29,944 nucleotides of DNA from a virus. The notes beneath the pieces were generated by a model. The model saw only the letters and a program-made list of their open reading frames with translations, searched no databases and was not told where the DNA came from. Positions 13,901 to 23,100 of this stretch are shown one piece after another; within the stretch, counting starts at the first letter, position 1, and each line of letters begins with the position of its first letter. Made by a program: the position numbers and the translations under genes. The stretch spans positions 1-29,944 of IMG/VR virus record IMGVR_UViG_3300034375_009946. The stretch is one strand, 5' to 3'.

Positions 13901-15497
13901 CCTCATATCTGATAAACTCACCAGAAGTATCATATAGTTCAATGACATTACTGTCGCTAATACTATTTTTTAAGAATCCAGTTGCTCCACTATTGGTGCC
14001 TTTTACGAATGTTGGAGTTGTTAATGTAGTATTTTCATTCAGAGTAATCTTAGTAATTGTTTGAACATCAAATAAAGAGATATTCCACTCATTCAAATCT
14101 CCATTTGAAATATTGTATGAACCAGACTCTAATCTAAAGTCATAGACTCTAGCAACACCAATTTCAGCACCAGCAGGTTCTGTTTGAGCAGCACCGACTG
14201 CACCATCAACCGATCCAACTCTTTCATCCCTTAAACTCAAAATATAAGTATTGCCTACACCAACCAGAGGTGCTCCATACACTCTGTTCAAGTTGAGAGT
14301 TGAACCCGTGTTATAAAAAATTGACTGGTTATCAATTGTTTTTGTGGTTCTTGGTTTTGGTAAGTCAAGTAAAGTTGATCCTACCGTTTCAATTTCATAT
14401 CCTTTTACATAGGCCTTTCCTGGAGAAATTTGATATAGAGCCAAATCGTCAGATGGAACTGAACCTCCTGAGGTTACTTGATCTGCTTCTAAAAGACCTC
14501 TATTTCCTTCTCCATCATTCAGAGATTCTTTGACAATAATATCAAATGGTTTTACATAGTAATTTCCAGACTCATCATAAGTTCTTCTTGCAAGTTCATC
14601 GTTGATGACACTATATTGGGAAGAATTTCTAACAGTTTTTAAGATGCCATTCTCTACAGTGGCAAGTTCTACAAAGTTTTCGTCATTGAAGTCAGTCAAA
14701 GACTTCTTGAAGAGAAAAACGCTAACTTTAAGTCTATCTGCACCTGGTGCAGCATAGTTATTATACCCTTGAGAGTTGTCCGTCAGGGTCTCATCTTGAT
14801 CTGGAGTGACAATAACTTCATTAATGTAAAGGCCAATTCTATAGGAGGGTGAATTTGTATACTGATCTAGAATCAGAGTCTCATCTTCAACATTTACAAA
14901 CTGTCCTCTTATAAAGTAAACTCCATTAGAAATTGAAAATGCAGAACCAGTTGAAGTCGCACTAGTTGCAATTGTTGATCCAAATGCTTCTCCACTTGCA
15001 ATGACTTCATTTCCTAGAAGTCCACTAACAATATCTCCCTCTGCACTCAGAATTTCGCCATCGGCAAATACTTGTGTTTCATTATTTTGTGTGCTTGAAC
15101 CAAGGTAATTCAAATAAAGAGTAGGATTTCCTCTCTCAGAATCCGAAGAAGTCAGAATACTACTGACAATTGCCGTAACACCAGAAGTTCTTCCGGTAAT
15201 CTTTAAACCAATTAATTGATCGAGATATGCATCAATAGGAACACCTTGATGTGTCGTATTTAGTTCTACTGCAAAGTAATTCCTACTATATGCGGTGTTT
15301 CCGGGAATTACTTTAGCACCTTCTTTAAAAAAGTGCTGTCCAAATCTCTCAATCTGATTCTGTAGAATCGATTGGAGCGTCGTTAATTCTCTCGCCTGAA
15401 CTGGATACCCAGGCTTAAACAATACTCTGTGATAGTTGTCCGTAGGATCAAAATCATCATAATAAGGGGCAACGTTGAGATTTGTGATTTGCGACAT
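7983..15497 (-). CDS. Giant baseplate/fibre-network structural protein, DUF4815 N-terminus
   Basis: 2504 residues. Residues about 1-600 look like the phage DUF4815 domain: YYDDFDPTDNYHRVLFKPG at 12-30 and ARELTTLQSILQNQIERFG at 35-53. A lysine run lies at 790-794. About 1421-1448 is VPYMRSRNVQFEAKKLKPLT followed by RLYAFFD, and 1690-1843 begins DPLAQSFLVDDDTGIYLTK; both are blocks I recognise from large structural proteins of marine T4-like phages. Near 1960-2060 are Gly-x-Gly-Tyr repeats, and about 2130-2175 is the GDE...RG module shared with gp7 and gp15. The last 350 residues carry the SLSGNEISFLD and RLSPVIDGQR segments. It starts six bases after gp8 with AAGGAA at the junction. By position it replaces T4 genes 9-12, so a peripheral baseplate or fibre-holding role is inferred. 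Enzymatic motifs were not seen. Confidence 0.85.
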   Translation of the reverse strand: MSQITNLNVAPYYDDFDPTDNYHRVLFKPGYPVQARELTTLQSILQNQIERFGQHFFKEGAKVIPGNTAYSRNYFAVELNTTHQGVPIDAYLDQLIGLKITGRTSGVTAIVSSILTSSDSERGNPTLYLNYLGSSTQNNETQVFADGEILSAEGDIVSGLLGNEVIASGEAFGSTIATSATSTGSAFSISNGVYFIRGQFVNVEDETLILDQYTNSPSYRIGLYINEVIVTPDQDETLTDNSQGYNNYAAPGADRLKVSVFLFKKSLTDFNDENFVELATVENGILKTVRNSSQYSVINDELARRTYDESGNYYVKPFDIIVKESLNDGEGNRGLLEADQVTSGGSVPSDDLALYQISPGKAYVKGYEIETVGSTLLDLPKPRTTKTIDNQSIFYNTGSTLNLNRVYGAPLVGVGNTYILSLRDERVGSVDGAVGAAQTEPAGAEIGVARVYDFRLESGSYNISNGDLNEWNISLFDVQTITKITLNENTTLTTPTFVKGTNSGATGFLKNSISDSNVIELYDTSGEFIRYEGFEFDGLENGRVATAITSYGLSDVQSIYGKVGVGTTFAADVIPSTDSTIGIATISTVNASGESTVISANPQFPGLVSVGDLVSYTSTDINQSFTDPVFATVQTVNDASIVISGVTTVTGICEGRLPTTGTRIEVTDFKVLGTKLSTSSDSTLYTALPKENVSSLALNDSFINLRKYETVNIADNELSAVVTSGTNETFLPFDEERYSLIRSDGTTEVLTADKFALANNNTELQIYNLGSDDTGAQLIYTVKKLKPVAKKKKKNRVNSLIIDKSKLVASGVGATTLNDGLTYGNYAFGTRVQDERISLNVSDVISIQAIYESADTSPASAPTVILASLSGPQGKTSDLLIGEKFRGLTSGAVGVVAEKLTDTKISYISKNTNSLIEGETVIFGETGLDATVSVVDEPSFNISKNFKFSTGQRGSFYGDSSIVRKDGIDSPTRQLKVYFTNGYFEAADTGDIITANSYSEFDYVKDVRSIDGHRNTDIIDIRPKTSNYTVTEGARSPFEFYGRVFNGAGNFSSVLSSDDAFDVSFSFYLPRIDRIFLTQSGKFQVQYGVPSEKIERPLAVDDAIEVATVTLPPYLYDTSQVKLDFLQHKRYRMSDIKNLENRIRNLEYYTALSLLETNTANFFIPDRDGLNRFKSGFFVDNFTSLNAQEESVPFKNSLDAELKTLRPQHYTNAIDLIQGPVVNVNVGADLSVEQPEGVNVRKSNDIITLDYADVEWLRQSFATRTESVTPFLVSFWQGTLELTPASDTWVDTVRLEAKIIDVEGDYENVMARSVEEQGVDPQTGFAPTIWNAWETNWTGREVTQTTRIRGTNNQSSVNIQGPGGRNVYRTWTRTVNQNVIEETYRQTRETGVMSRTGSRTIVTEQFDRTSVGDRVVSRNVVPYMRSRNVQFEAKKLKPLTRLYAFFDSANVTKFCVPKLLEISMTSGTFEVGETVVGSIINAGTGPHNTNSPRITFRVAQANHKSGQYDSPDRVYRFSPYNSQPLPEAYSSTSTILNVDTFSLANQPQGDFFGYVERNMTLVGKTSGAQATITDVKLISDITSSLQGSFFIPDPNVSTNPRFETGTRVLTFVNSSTNNQETATTIAEEGYVSSGTIESIQESIVSVRNARIQNKLEFDSRSVSRTTGTQLVNSRTILSRPIQQRVHYWYDPLAQSFLVDDDTGIYLTKCDIFFRSKDDSDVPVTLQIRTMNNGLPTQKILPFSEVTLDPDQVNISGDGSVATTFEFKAPVYLEGRGKDYAICVASNSTKYSVYVSRVGENDLLTNTFISNQPYLGSLFKSQNASTWEPSQWEDLKFTLYRADFIENGSVEFYNPQLKEGNGQIPTLLGNALSMNSKKIRVGLSTTFNDPDLTIGNTVIQIGSDATANFVGTAGTAVGNMNVINAGIGYTGPFTYTGVALTTVTGNGRNATADVQVTSDGTIGFATISTPSGGGSGYQVGDVLGITTIGTNNLGAGARLSITSIGSSSELILDNVQGDFLTGVGNTIQFINNSGVTTTLNYSSGGPIGPWTRPTEITVENDGLHFKVNHKNHGMYDDGNTVTISGVAPDTKPTKLTTAYTADSTGALSVDNGSLFQQFESVGVGTTNVGYLLIGDEIIGFTTATSGSIGGTITRGSDPKDYPVGTPVYRYELNGVSLRRINKSHELADSTVADSIGYDHYRLKIDMSADGADRTASSGWPKLFVRENKSAGGFGIKATQNMPYEIITPIVQNITPEGTNISATIRTVTGKSLSGNEISFLDNGFESISLNKPNYLSSTRIITSDVNSANLLTTLPGNKAFNMSLQLSTTDSRLSPVIDGQRVSTILTSNRVNSVIEDFATDSRVSGIEGDPSSFQYISKEMGLENAATSIKIITSAHMNPYTDIRAFYALGNDSGFDPIFVPFPGWDNLNDKGEIINLEDCNGKSDSYVELIQATVGEIADSFQDFTFTRDNLPSFKHFRIKLVMTSTSQSYPPSLRDLRVIALA

Positions 15498-15503
15498 AAT
15501 TCC

Positions 15504-17060
15504 TTAGAATTGTAATATAACCTTGATGTCTTCTTTTTGATTGGTTGATCTTGTCACGGATGGTCTATTGTCAACATAAATGATGTTTCCAGAGTATTTT
15601 GCAACCTCAGGGTTTGCAATTCCATTAGTAAATGATTGACCAAGGTAGAATGTTCTATTATTTATTACGGTTGATAAACCCGTAAAAGTATTATCAATGG
15701 ATAACCCTTCTGCGACAGTTCCCCCAATAATTTTCAGAGAACCTTCTCCAGTCGGTGATGAAGTAAAATCAACTTGATCAAATCCATACTGCGGATTTGT
15801 AATTGCAGCACCAACAGTATTGAAACCAGATTGTGACCTATCTTGCCATACTTTTAAAACGCCAGTAGATTGATCATAACTTACAACTTTAGCAACAGCA
15901 GTAGTTCCAGTTGCAACTGTTTGAGTTACAAATGAATCCGCATCATAACTAGCAGAACTATATCCAATTCCAGTCAATTTAAGAGCAGTTACAGCACTTG
16001 CTTTATCTACAGTAAGAGGAGTATTTGTCCCAAAAGTGCTTGGTTTCTCTACGATACCAACTCTTGCAATTTGATTTCCTGTGATAAAGTCGGGATTTTG
16101 AATGTCATTCTCAAATCTAGAATACATGAGAACATTTTTTGCTCCCAATTCTTTATAAATGTCTGCTCCATGACCACCCTGTGGAGAAATAATGACATCG
16201 AATGTTGGCCTTGTAGTTCCAGTTGGAACTCCACCAGCAACCAAATCTACATTACCATAAGTATATCCCGAACCTTGGGATGAGACTACAACAGATGAGA
16301 CTTGGGAGTCAGCATTCATTGTAATTGTACACTCTGCTCCTGTTCCATTTCCTTTAATTGGAACATTAGTATAAACAGCGTTTGCGGTACCTAACGATAC
16401 ACCTCTACCAGAGATAAGTACGGTTTTGATCGATCCATCTACAGCATTATCACGAACGGATGCATTTGTTGTTGAATCTTCCCAGTTGGATGGAACGGGA
16501 ATATAGTTTGTGGAATCAAACTTAACAATGTCTGCTGGTGCAATAGTATACAAATACTTCCAGATATACCCATCGCCACTAGAACCAGCAGCTCTTGGTT
16601 CTAAGTCTACGAATGTTGGTTCATCAAGAGATGGTGCTCCATTTGGAGTCTCTGGAGTTGTTCCGTTCTGGAGGCAGATATAAACTCTATATTCACTGTT
16701 CATTACATAAAATGATGCCCCATAAAGATTAGTAGCTCCAGATACTTTCGCAGTGTTTGAAGTATTATAATCATGGCGATACATATCAAATGTATTACCA
16801 GACCTCCACTCAATTTTTGGAACTACTAACCTTACATCACTACTCGTAATTTTTTTCAATCCAATCATGGTCTCCCAGATTTCATTCTCATTATCGAAAT
16901 TATCTACGGGAGATGGTGGGTTGTTATCCCAATCTGACTGAATATCAGTAGCATTTGGCAGTCCAATAAAAGAATAATAAGAACTACCGGAAGTAGTAAT
17001 GCCGTCAAGAAAATTTCTTGCATTCAATATTCTAATTTGATCAGTAATTATTGCGGCCAT
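15504..17060 (-). CDS. gp8: Baseplate wedge protein gp8
   Basis: 518 residues; T4 gp8 is about 334. Matches to T4 gp8 lie at both ends of the fold: ENEIWETMIGLKKI at 58-71, VPKIEW at 80-85, SSGDGYIWKYLYTIAP at 160-175 (T4 PGDGYVWEYLFEIPP), YIPVP at 186-190, and the C-terminus SGNIIYVDNRPSVTR at 490-504 followed by NQKEDIKVILQF (T4 SGEMIYMENRPPIIM and DQTEEINILFTF). gp8 is a dimeric wedge component that binds gp7 and gp10 in T4. About 180 additional residues, including a GSGYTYGNVDLVAGG repeat and a FDVIISPQGGHGADI segment, are inserted before the conserved end. The leader carries two promoter octamers but no clear ribosome site. Confidence 0.92.
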   Translation of the reverse strand: MAAIITDQIRILNARNFLDGITTSGSSYYSFIGLPNATDIQSDWDNNPPSPVDNFDNENEIWETMIGLKKITSSDVRLVVPKIEWRSGNTFDMYRHDYNTSNTAKVSGATNLYGASFYVMNSEYRVYICLQNGTTPETPNGAPSLDEPTFVDLEPRAAGSSGDGYIWKYLYTIAPADIVKFDSTNYIPVPSNWEDSTTNASVRDNAVDGSIKTVLISGRGVSLGTANAVYTNVPIKGNGTGAECTITMNADSQVSSVVVSSQGSGYTYGNVDLVAGGVPTGTTRPTFDVIISPQGGHGADIYKELGAKNVLMYSRFENDIQNPDFITGNQIARVGIVEKPSTFGTNTPLTVDKASAVTALKLTGIGYSSASYDADSFVTQTVATGTTAVAKVVSYDQSTGVLKVWQDRSQSGFNTVGAAITNPQYGFDQVDFTSSPTGEGSLKIIGGTVAEGLSIDNTFTGLSTVINNRTFYLGQSFTNGIANPEVAKYSGNIIYVDNRPSVTRSTNQKEDIKVILQF

Positions 17061-17078
17061 TTTGCTGGGGTTTTTACT

Positions 17079-17086
17079 TATTTATT
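17079..17086 (-). promoter_or_regulatory. T4-late-type promoter octamer AATAAATA before gp8
   Basis: AATAAATA followed by AGTAAAAACC, 18 bases before the gp8 ATG. Its downstream sequence closely matches that after the octamer before the 3734-residue gene (AGTAAAAAAG). It is the nearer of two octamers in this 57-base gap. Confidence 0.55.
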
Positions 17087-17107
17087 AGAGGTTTAATAAC
17101 TAAATTT

Positions 17108-17115
17108 TATTTAGT
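17108..17115 (-). promoter_or_regulatory. Second T4-late-type octamer ACTAAATA before gp8, within an AT-rich palindrome
   Basis: ACTAAATA begins two bases after the TGA of the 3734-residue gene. Its last seven bases form half of CTAAATAAAATTTAG (17100-17114), a six-pair inverted repeat with a three-base centre. The stem is all but one A:T pairs, so it is weak as RNA. Confidence 0.45.
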
Positions 17116-17117
17116 TG

Positions 17118-20100
17118 TCACACATTATAGTTGGATATCTTCAGTGGTACAAATCTTCTGATCACAGCAGAAGTTGAAATTCCAGTTACACCATTTTCAT
17201 TATAGGAGTTGAAGTTAGATAATGAAGTTCTCGCCGTGGTGTTAATTTTACCAAAACTATAATCTCCAAAATAAGTATTTACTCCAACATCAGTAAAGTC
17301 ATAACCATTGTAACTTAGAACACTAATAGTGATATCATTAACCATAGTAGAACCATATCCAGGAAGAGTTTTTTGGGTGGTTGCTGAACCAACAACCTCA
17401 TAAACATTATCAATACAAGTAGTTCCTACGCCAACTGCAACTGAGTTTCCATATTTGAGCGAAGTGACGCCAAATCCGATATTAGAGTTTCTGACTACAA
17501 AGAAATCGCCAACAGCAAGACCACTAACAGTAATTGCTGTTCCTACCAGAGTATCATTTCTTAGTGCAGAATCAGTAGGAATAAACAGACTCAGAATCAA
17601 TCCAGTAGATGCAACACCAACAATGCTAGTAGTTGCTACTCCAACAATAGTTCCAAAATCTCCACTATAAGTAATTCCTGCATTAAGTCTTTCTGTAATA
17701 GCTACTGGCGATTCAATAAGAACAACTGGTGGGTTTGACTGCGAATAACCAGTCTTAGCAGCACCTAGAGTAATTGAAGTTACGACTCCAGCAGTGATAG
17801 ATGCAGTTGCAGTTTGTCTTTGATCAGAACCAAGTCCAACAGGATTTCCAATAACAACAGTGGGTGATGTAGTGTATCCAACACCACCATCAGAGATTGA
17901 AATTGATGTGATTGTTCCTGCGGACCCAACAATGGCAGTGGCAGATGCTCCTACTCTCGTATCTTGTGAAACCAGTAGAACATCCTTCTGGAATGAAAGT
18001 GATGTTTCGCTTTCATTATCTTGATTGAATAGAACTTGAACATTCTCAACATAGATATTTGTTGAACCAACTCCAACAGTCTGAATTACATTAGTTGTTG
18101 GGAAAATATTTGCTTTATATTGAGGTCTGTCCTTACCTACTCTTTCTCCGTTAATAATCTTGTCTTCTGTTTGCTTGCACCAAGTAACTGGTCTTTCCAT
18201 GGTAATATTATTTGCAAGACCAGGGCCATAGTATGCATTTGTAGTTACTTGTTCAGTAGAATCAATACTATAAACAAGTCTTCTATCCTCATCAAAGTAA
18301 GATGATTGACCTCTTGCCGAATCATAATCAATATCTAAGGTATCACCTTCTTTGACAGTCTCAAGAATATCAACGGTCCTAACATCAACATCTCCATTTC
18401 CTCTGTAGAAAAGAATATCCACGGTATCACCGGGTTTTAGTGGTTCTGGGAATACAATTGTACTTCCTCCATTAAAGATATAACCTTCACCTGGCACTTG
18501 AAGAATACTATTGACGAGGACAATTAAAACATCTTGTATAACAATACTTGAACCCTTAGATGTCATAATGGAGGTAATGTTTCCACCAATTTTGAGTTGG
18601 AAATCAGTTTTTTGTCCATCAAATTCATCATCAAAACTATCCATTGTTTGAAGTTGGCCAATAGACCATCCAGCAAACTTATCCGAATAAATCTTTTCAA
18701 TATTGATAGTAAATCTTTCAAACTCGCCGCCAAGAGTTGGATTTGTTGGAATTCCTGTAGGGCCACCCGTGGGAAGAGTTAAGAATTGACCTGCTCCATA
18801 TCCAAATCCAGTGTTAGAAATTTCAAAGTCAACAATATCGGAACCAAATCCAACATTAACATTAATTTTAGCCTGAGAACCAACTCCAGTCGAAGGTTCA
18901 GCAAGACCATCAGTTTGATAGACAAGAGGAATATTTTCATAAGAAAGTGGGTCTTCAATAATCACTTCTGGTGGATTTGTGGAAGTATATCCCTCACCAG
19001 GACTTGTTATATGTACTGTCTCAAGAAGGTGTCCAGCACTAATGGTAGCAACACCAATATGAGTTACTGTTTGAATGCCAACAGAACTGCTTGCAACACC
19101 AACGCGAACAATACCTACTGATGGATTGAAAACTCTGACGATGACAGAAGTGCCTGCTGGGATATCAAGAGAAGATACGCTACTAATACCGATAGTTACC
19201 GAAGTTGTTCCAAAACCAGTGATTGCAGTTGGTCTGCTGAAGAAAGTTCCAACACCAATTGAGGATGCAGCCCCCGCATTAAATTCAAGGAACTTAAATA
19301 CACTATTTTCATTATTAAGAGTGATTGTCGTGCTGCTAGCAGAAACTGTTGTTGCAACACTGGTAAGAACATCATATTGTGTAGATGCTCTATATCCAGA
19401 ACCTGTACTTCCGATAGTGATGGCAGAGATAGTTCCAGCAACAGATACTGTTGATGTGCCACCAGCAGAGACGAGGGGTTGATAACCAAATCCACTAGAA
19501 GAACCAACAGAAACGATAACGCCACCAATAGGAAGATTAGAAGAATTTACATCATTGGTGATAGTCTGTCCATCATTGACAAAGATTGCAGATGTAATAC
19601 CTGCCTGTTCTGCAAGAGTGAAGTTTTGATTTAAACCTGGAATTTGAATAATATCGTTAATCAGGATAATAGCGTTATCATCTTCATATCCAGTAGTATC
19701 AGAACCACTAGACTTTAACGCGAATGTGTCGTTGGAACCATTAAACTGGTCAGAAATGTCATCAAAGAGATAATTTCTGCCATATGTTCTGATGGTTGAT
19801 CCTGGGGTTCCAGATCTCAAGAACACTCTTCCTTGGAATGTTGAACTGGTTTCAATTCCAGTCCAATCTCTCTCTGATGGTCTAACAAAATTGACATCAA
19901 AAATAGGAAGGTTTCCATAAGGAGCTTCGACAAAATTGAGAGTATTATTTACAATGTTGTAATTTCCCTGAACTTTAGTTACAAGTGCCCCAGTAGAATA
20001 ACCTGCTCTTCTTGTTCCAAGCCATGCTCTTTGAACTCTTACGATATTTGTAGAACCAACGCCAACTGATTCTACTTTCATAATTTCATCACCAATCTGA

Positions 20101-23100
20101 ATCAAGTCACCACCAGAAATGGACCCAATTCCACTCATATACATAAAACTTTGACTTGAGAATAATTGATCACTTAAAGAAGAAGTAAGTGCAGTTGCAA
20201 CAACTGGTGACTGAATATAATTATCAATAGCAATTAGACACTTAGTATTTTGGTCATTTGCGGTGAATGTATGCGAAGTTCCAATACCGACTGTAGTGAT
20301 GTTAAAATAATCGGTTGGTATAGGTGACAGTGCTTTTTCTGCAGTATCTGTAAGTCTAATCTTATTGGAATCAATCTTAATTACGTATACATCTTCTGGA
20401 AGTTTGTCAGTGTTACCAATTCCAGAAATATTTGTCAATCCAATACCAATATTTTCTGTTGTTCCTGCACCTGGAGTAGAATAAGTTAATTTTTCTCCCG
20501 TTACAAAGAAATGATTTGGTATTGTAATTGCATTTTGAATTTCAATTTCTGTACTAGAACCAATAACACTTTCATCAGTGGAATCAATGTATCTTTCAAA
20601 AACATCATAACCACCGTATTGGAGTCTAAATGCTCTTCTAATATCTACATGAGTTCCTGAATATGTGCCATACTGAGTATCAATATAAGCATTAGTAAAA
20701 TCAATATCTACATCAGCAGAACTATCAGCATTATACTTCATATAGTTGTAGAAGGTTTTTACTTCTGCATTGATTCCTGAATTTGGTGTAAATGTTAATC
20801 TGACAACATCACCACTAACAGTTGCGCCAAAAGTACCAAGACCTGCTGAAGAAACTCCATCGCTAGTTATTACTCCATATTCGCTTAGGAAAGTATCTTC
20901 AAAGTCAGGGCCCTTATCAACTAGAAGCAATTCACTCAGTTGATGCTGATTATTATCTGGGTCAGATATTTGAACAATAAAATATGCTCCATTGTATGTC
21001 CCATTATCAAATTCTGCGATTGCATTTTCGGTTGGAGAACCACTAGATGCAATAGAAGTTGGTAAAGCGCCTATTTCTGCATGAGTTAATCCGAAAGATC
21101 CGACACCAACTCCCTCACTTGAGATCGCAACAACTACTGTATTGATAGAAGATGCTACTGATACATTTGGTGTAAAATCTACTTTAATATTGGACCCATC
21201 AATATATGCATTATATGTACCAAATCCAGCATATCCTCCAGACCAAGCACCAAGATTAATAGTTGACAGTTCGCCGTATTCGACCAAATCTACAGTAGTG
21301 CCATCGTGGATGAGATTTATTTCATCATATTCATAATCATTGTCAACAGTTTTTACTTGAACAAGAATTTTAGCTGCTTGATATGTACTTGCGATACTTA
21401 CAATATTTGTAGTTGTGCTAACAGGAACTGATTCGCTTGTGGTCGTTATCTTAACTGCCCCACCATAATGGGCGGTTCCAATACTAGTAACAACATCACC
21501 AATATTATACGAAAGAGTGAATATATTATATGGATTGAACTGATAATTGTTTGGGTAGAATTGTAGAACACCATCCGTCCCATCAAGAGAATAATCAAAA
21601 GATCCCAACTCGATTTCTGTGTTTGTTATAGCATATTGATTCAAGTATCCAGCACCAAGTTTGTCATGAAGAACGCTGACAATTTGAATCTGAGCTTCCG
21701 CAGTATTGTCTGAATCTTGAATATAAGTTATAAATTTATGAGCATGTGAATCGGCAATTGACCAACGAGCAACCTCACTAAATCTAGTTGCTCTTGGTCT
21801 ACTATTAAATTGACCTGCTACATCATCAACATTCAGAACTCTGTTTCCTACAGATTCTTCATAATCTGTCAAAATTTTGTTTTTAAAGTTTATTATATCA
21901 GAGAAATTGGACTTATTATTTTCAGTTACAAGGTCAAAATTGGTTATACAATTTACATCAGGATATCCAATAAAATCAATAGTATTACTAAAGTAAGATT
22001 GAGTTGTTCCTAATCCAACTATTGGACTAACTTCTGGAGAATTTTCAATAATAAGATCAGAAAATCTCTTGAATCCAGATGTATGATTCAGTGATCCAAC
22101 AAGATCATCCCAAGTTTCCAAATCAACTTTAGATCTGAGAGAATAAGAGAACTTTTGATAATAATCACTATCTTGGATAACCTGTCTAGTATCATTTAAG
22201 AATCCAGTGATATCTTCCCATCCAGATTCAACTCTAGAAGTAGCATCAATATCATAACTTGAATCAGATTTAATAATTGATGAAATAGTTCCTCTAGTTC
22301 TAGAAGATTGTCCCTCAACAATATGTCCCTTTGTAAAGTCTCTGTTAGCTCTAATCTTCAAATATCCATTATTATTATCCCATCTTTCAATAACACCTGT
22401 TGTATTTTCATCACTGAGTGAAATAATATTTTCACCAACGATAAAGTCAGTTGTTGTTAGAGTAACATCAAAAGTTGGAAAATGCTTTTTGGGAATAATT
22501 CTTCCAGCAGATCTAGAAGAACTAAATGTTCCTGGAGATTCTCCAGTTGAGAGATATCCATCAAGACTGAATGTTACAATACCAATTCCACCAATATTTT
22601 CATTCACATCAGAAACAACAAATAACTTATAGTTATAGTTCTCAGAATTATAACCCTTACCAGTGTTTACAATCTCAACAATACCTTGTGAGTTAGTTGA
22701 TGCAATTCCAACACTAGTGTTTTCAATCATAATTTCATCGCCAATCGCAAATGGGAACGCGCCAACAGTGGTTATTCCAGATGCCAAAGTAATAGTGACA
22801 TTTTTTGTTCCAGAATCATATGACATAGAACCGATTCCCATGCCATTGGTGTTTTTAATTGGAAGAAATGTTGGATTGGTGCGAGAAATTCCATAAGTAT
22901 TATTTACAATTTCAAGTTGATTTGAACCAAATTTTAATCTTAAATCAACTTCAGTCTTTTGTTCTCCAGTTTCACCATCAAGCAGAATAATCTTAGGTTC
23001 AACTGATCCATATCCATATCCATAAGATGTAACTCCAACAGTATCAAGAACCCCAAAACTATCAATTTTAATAATTTCAGGAAGTTTTGCACTTGGTCTC

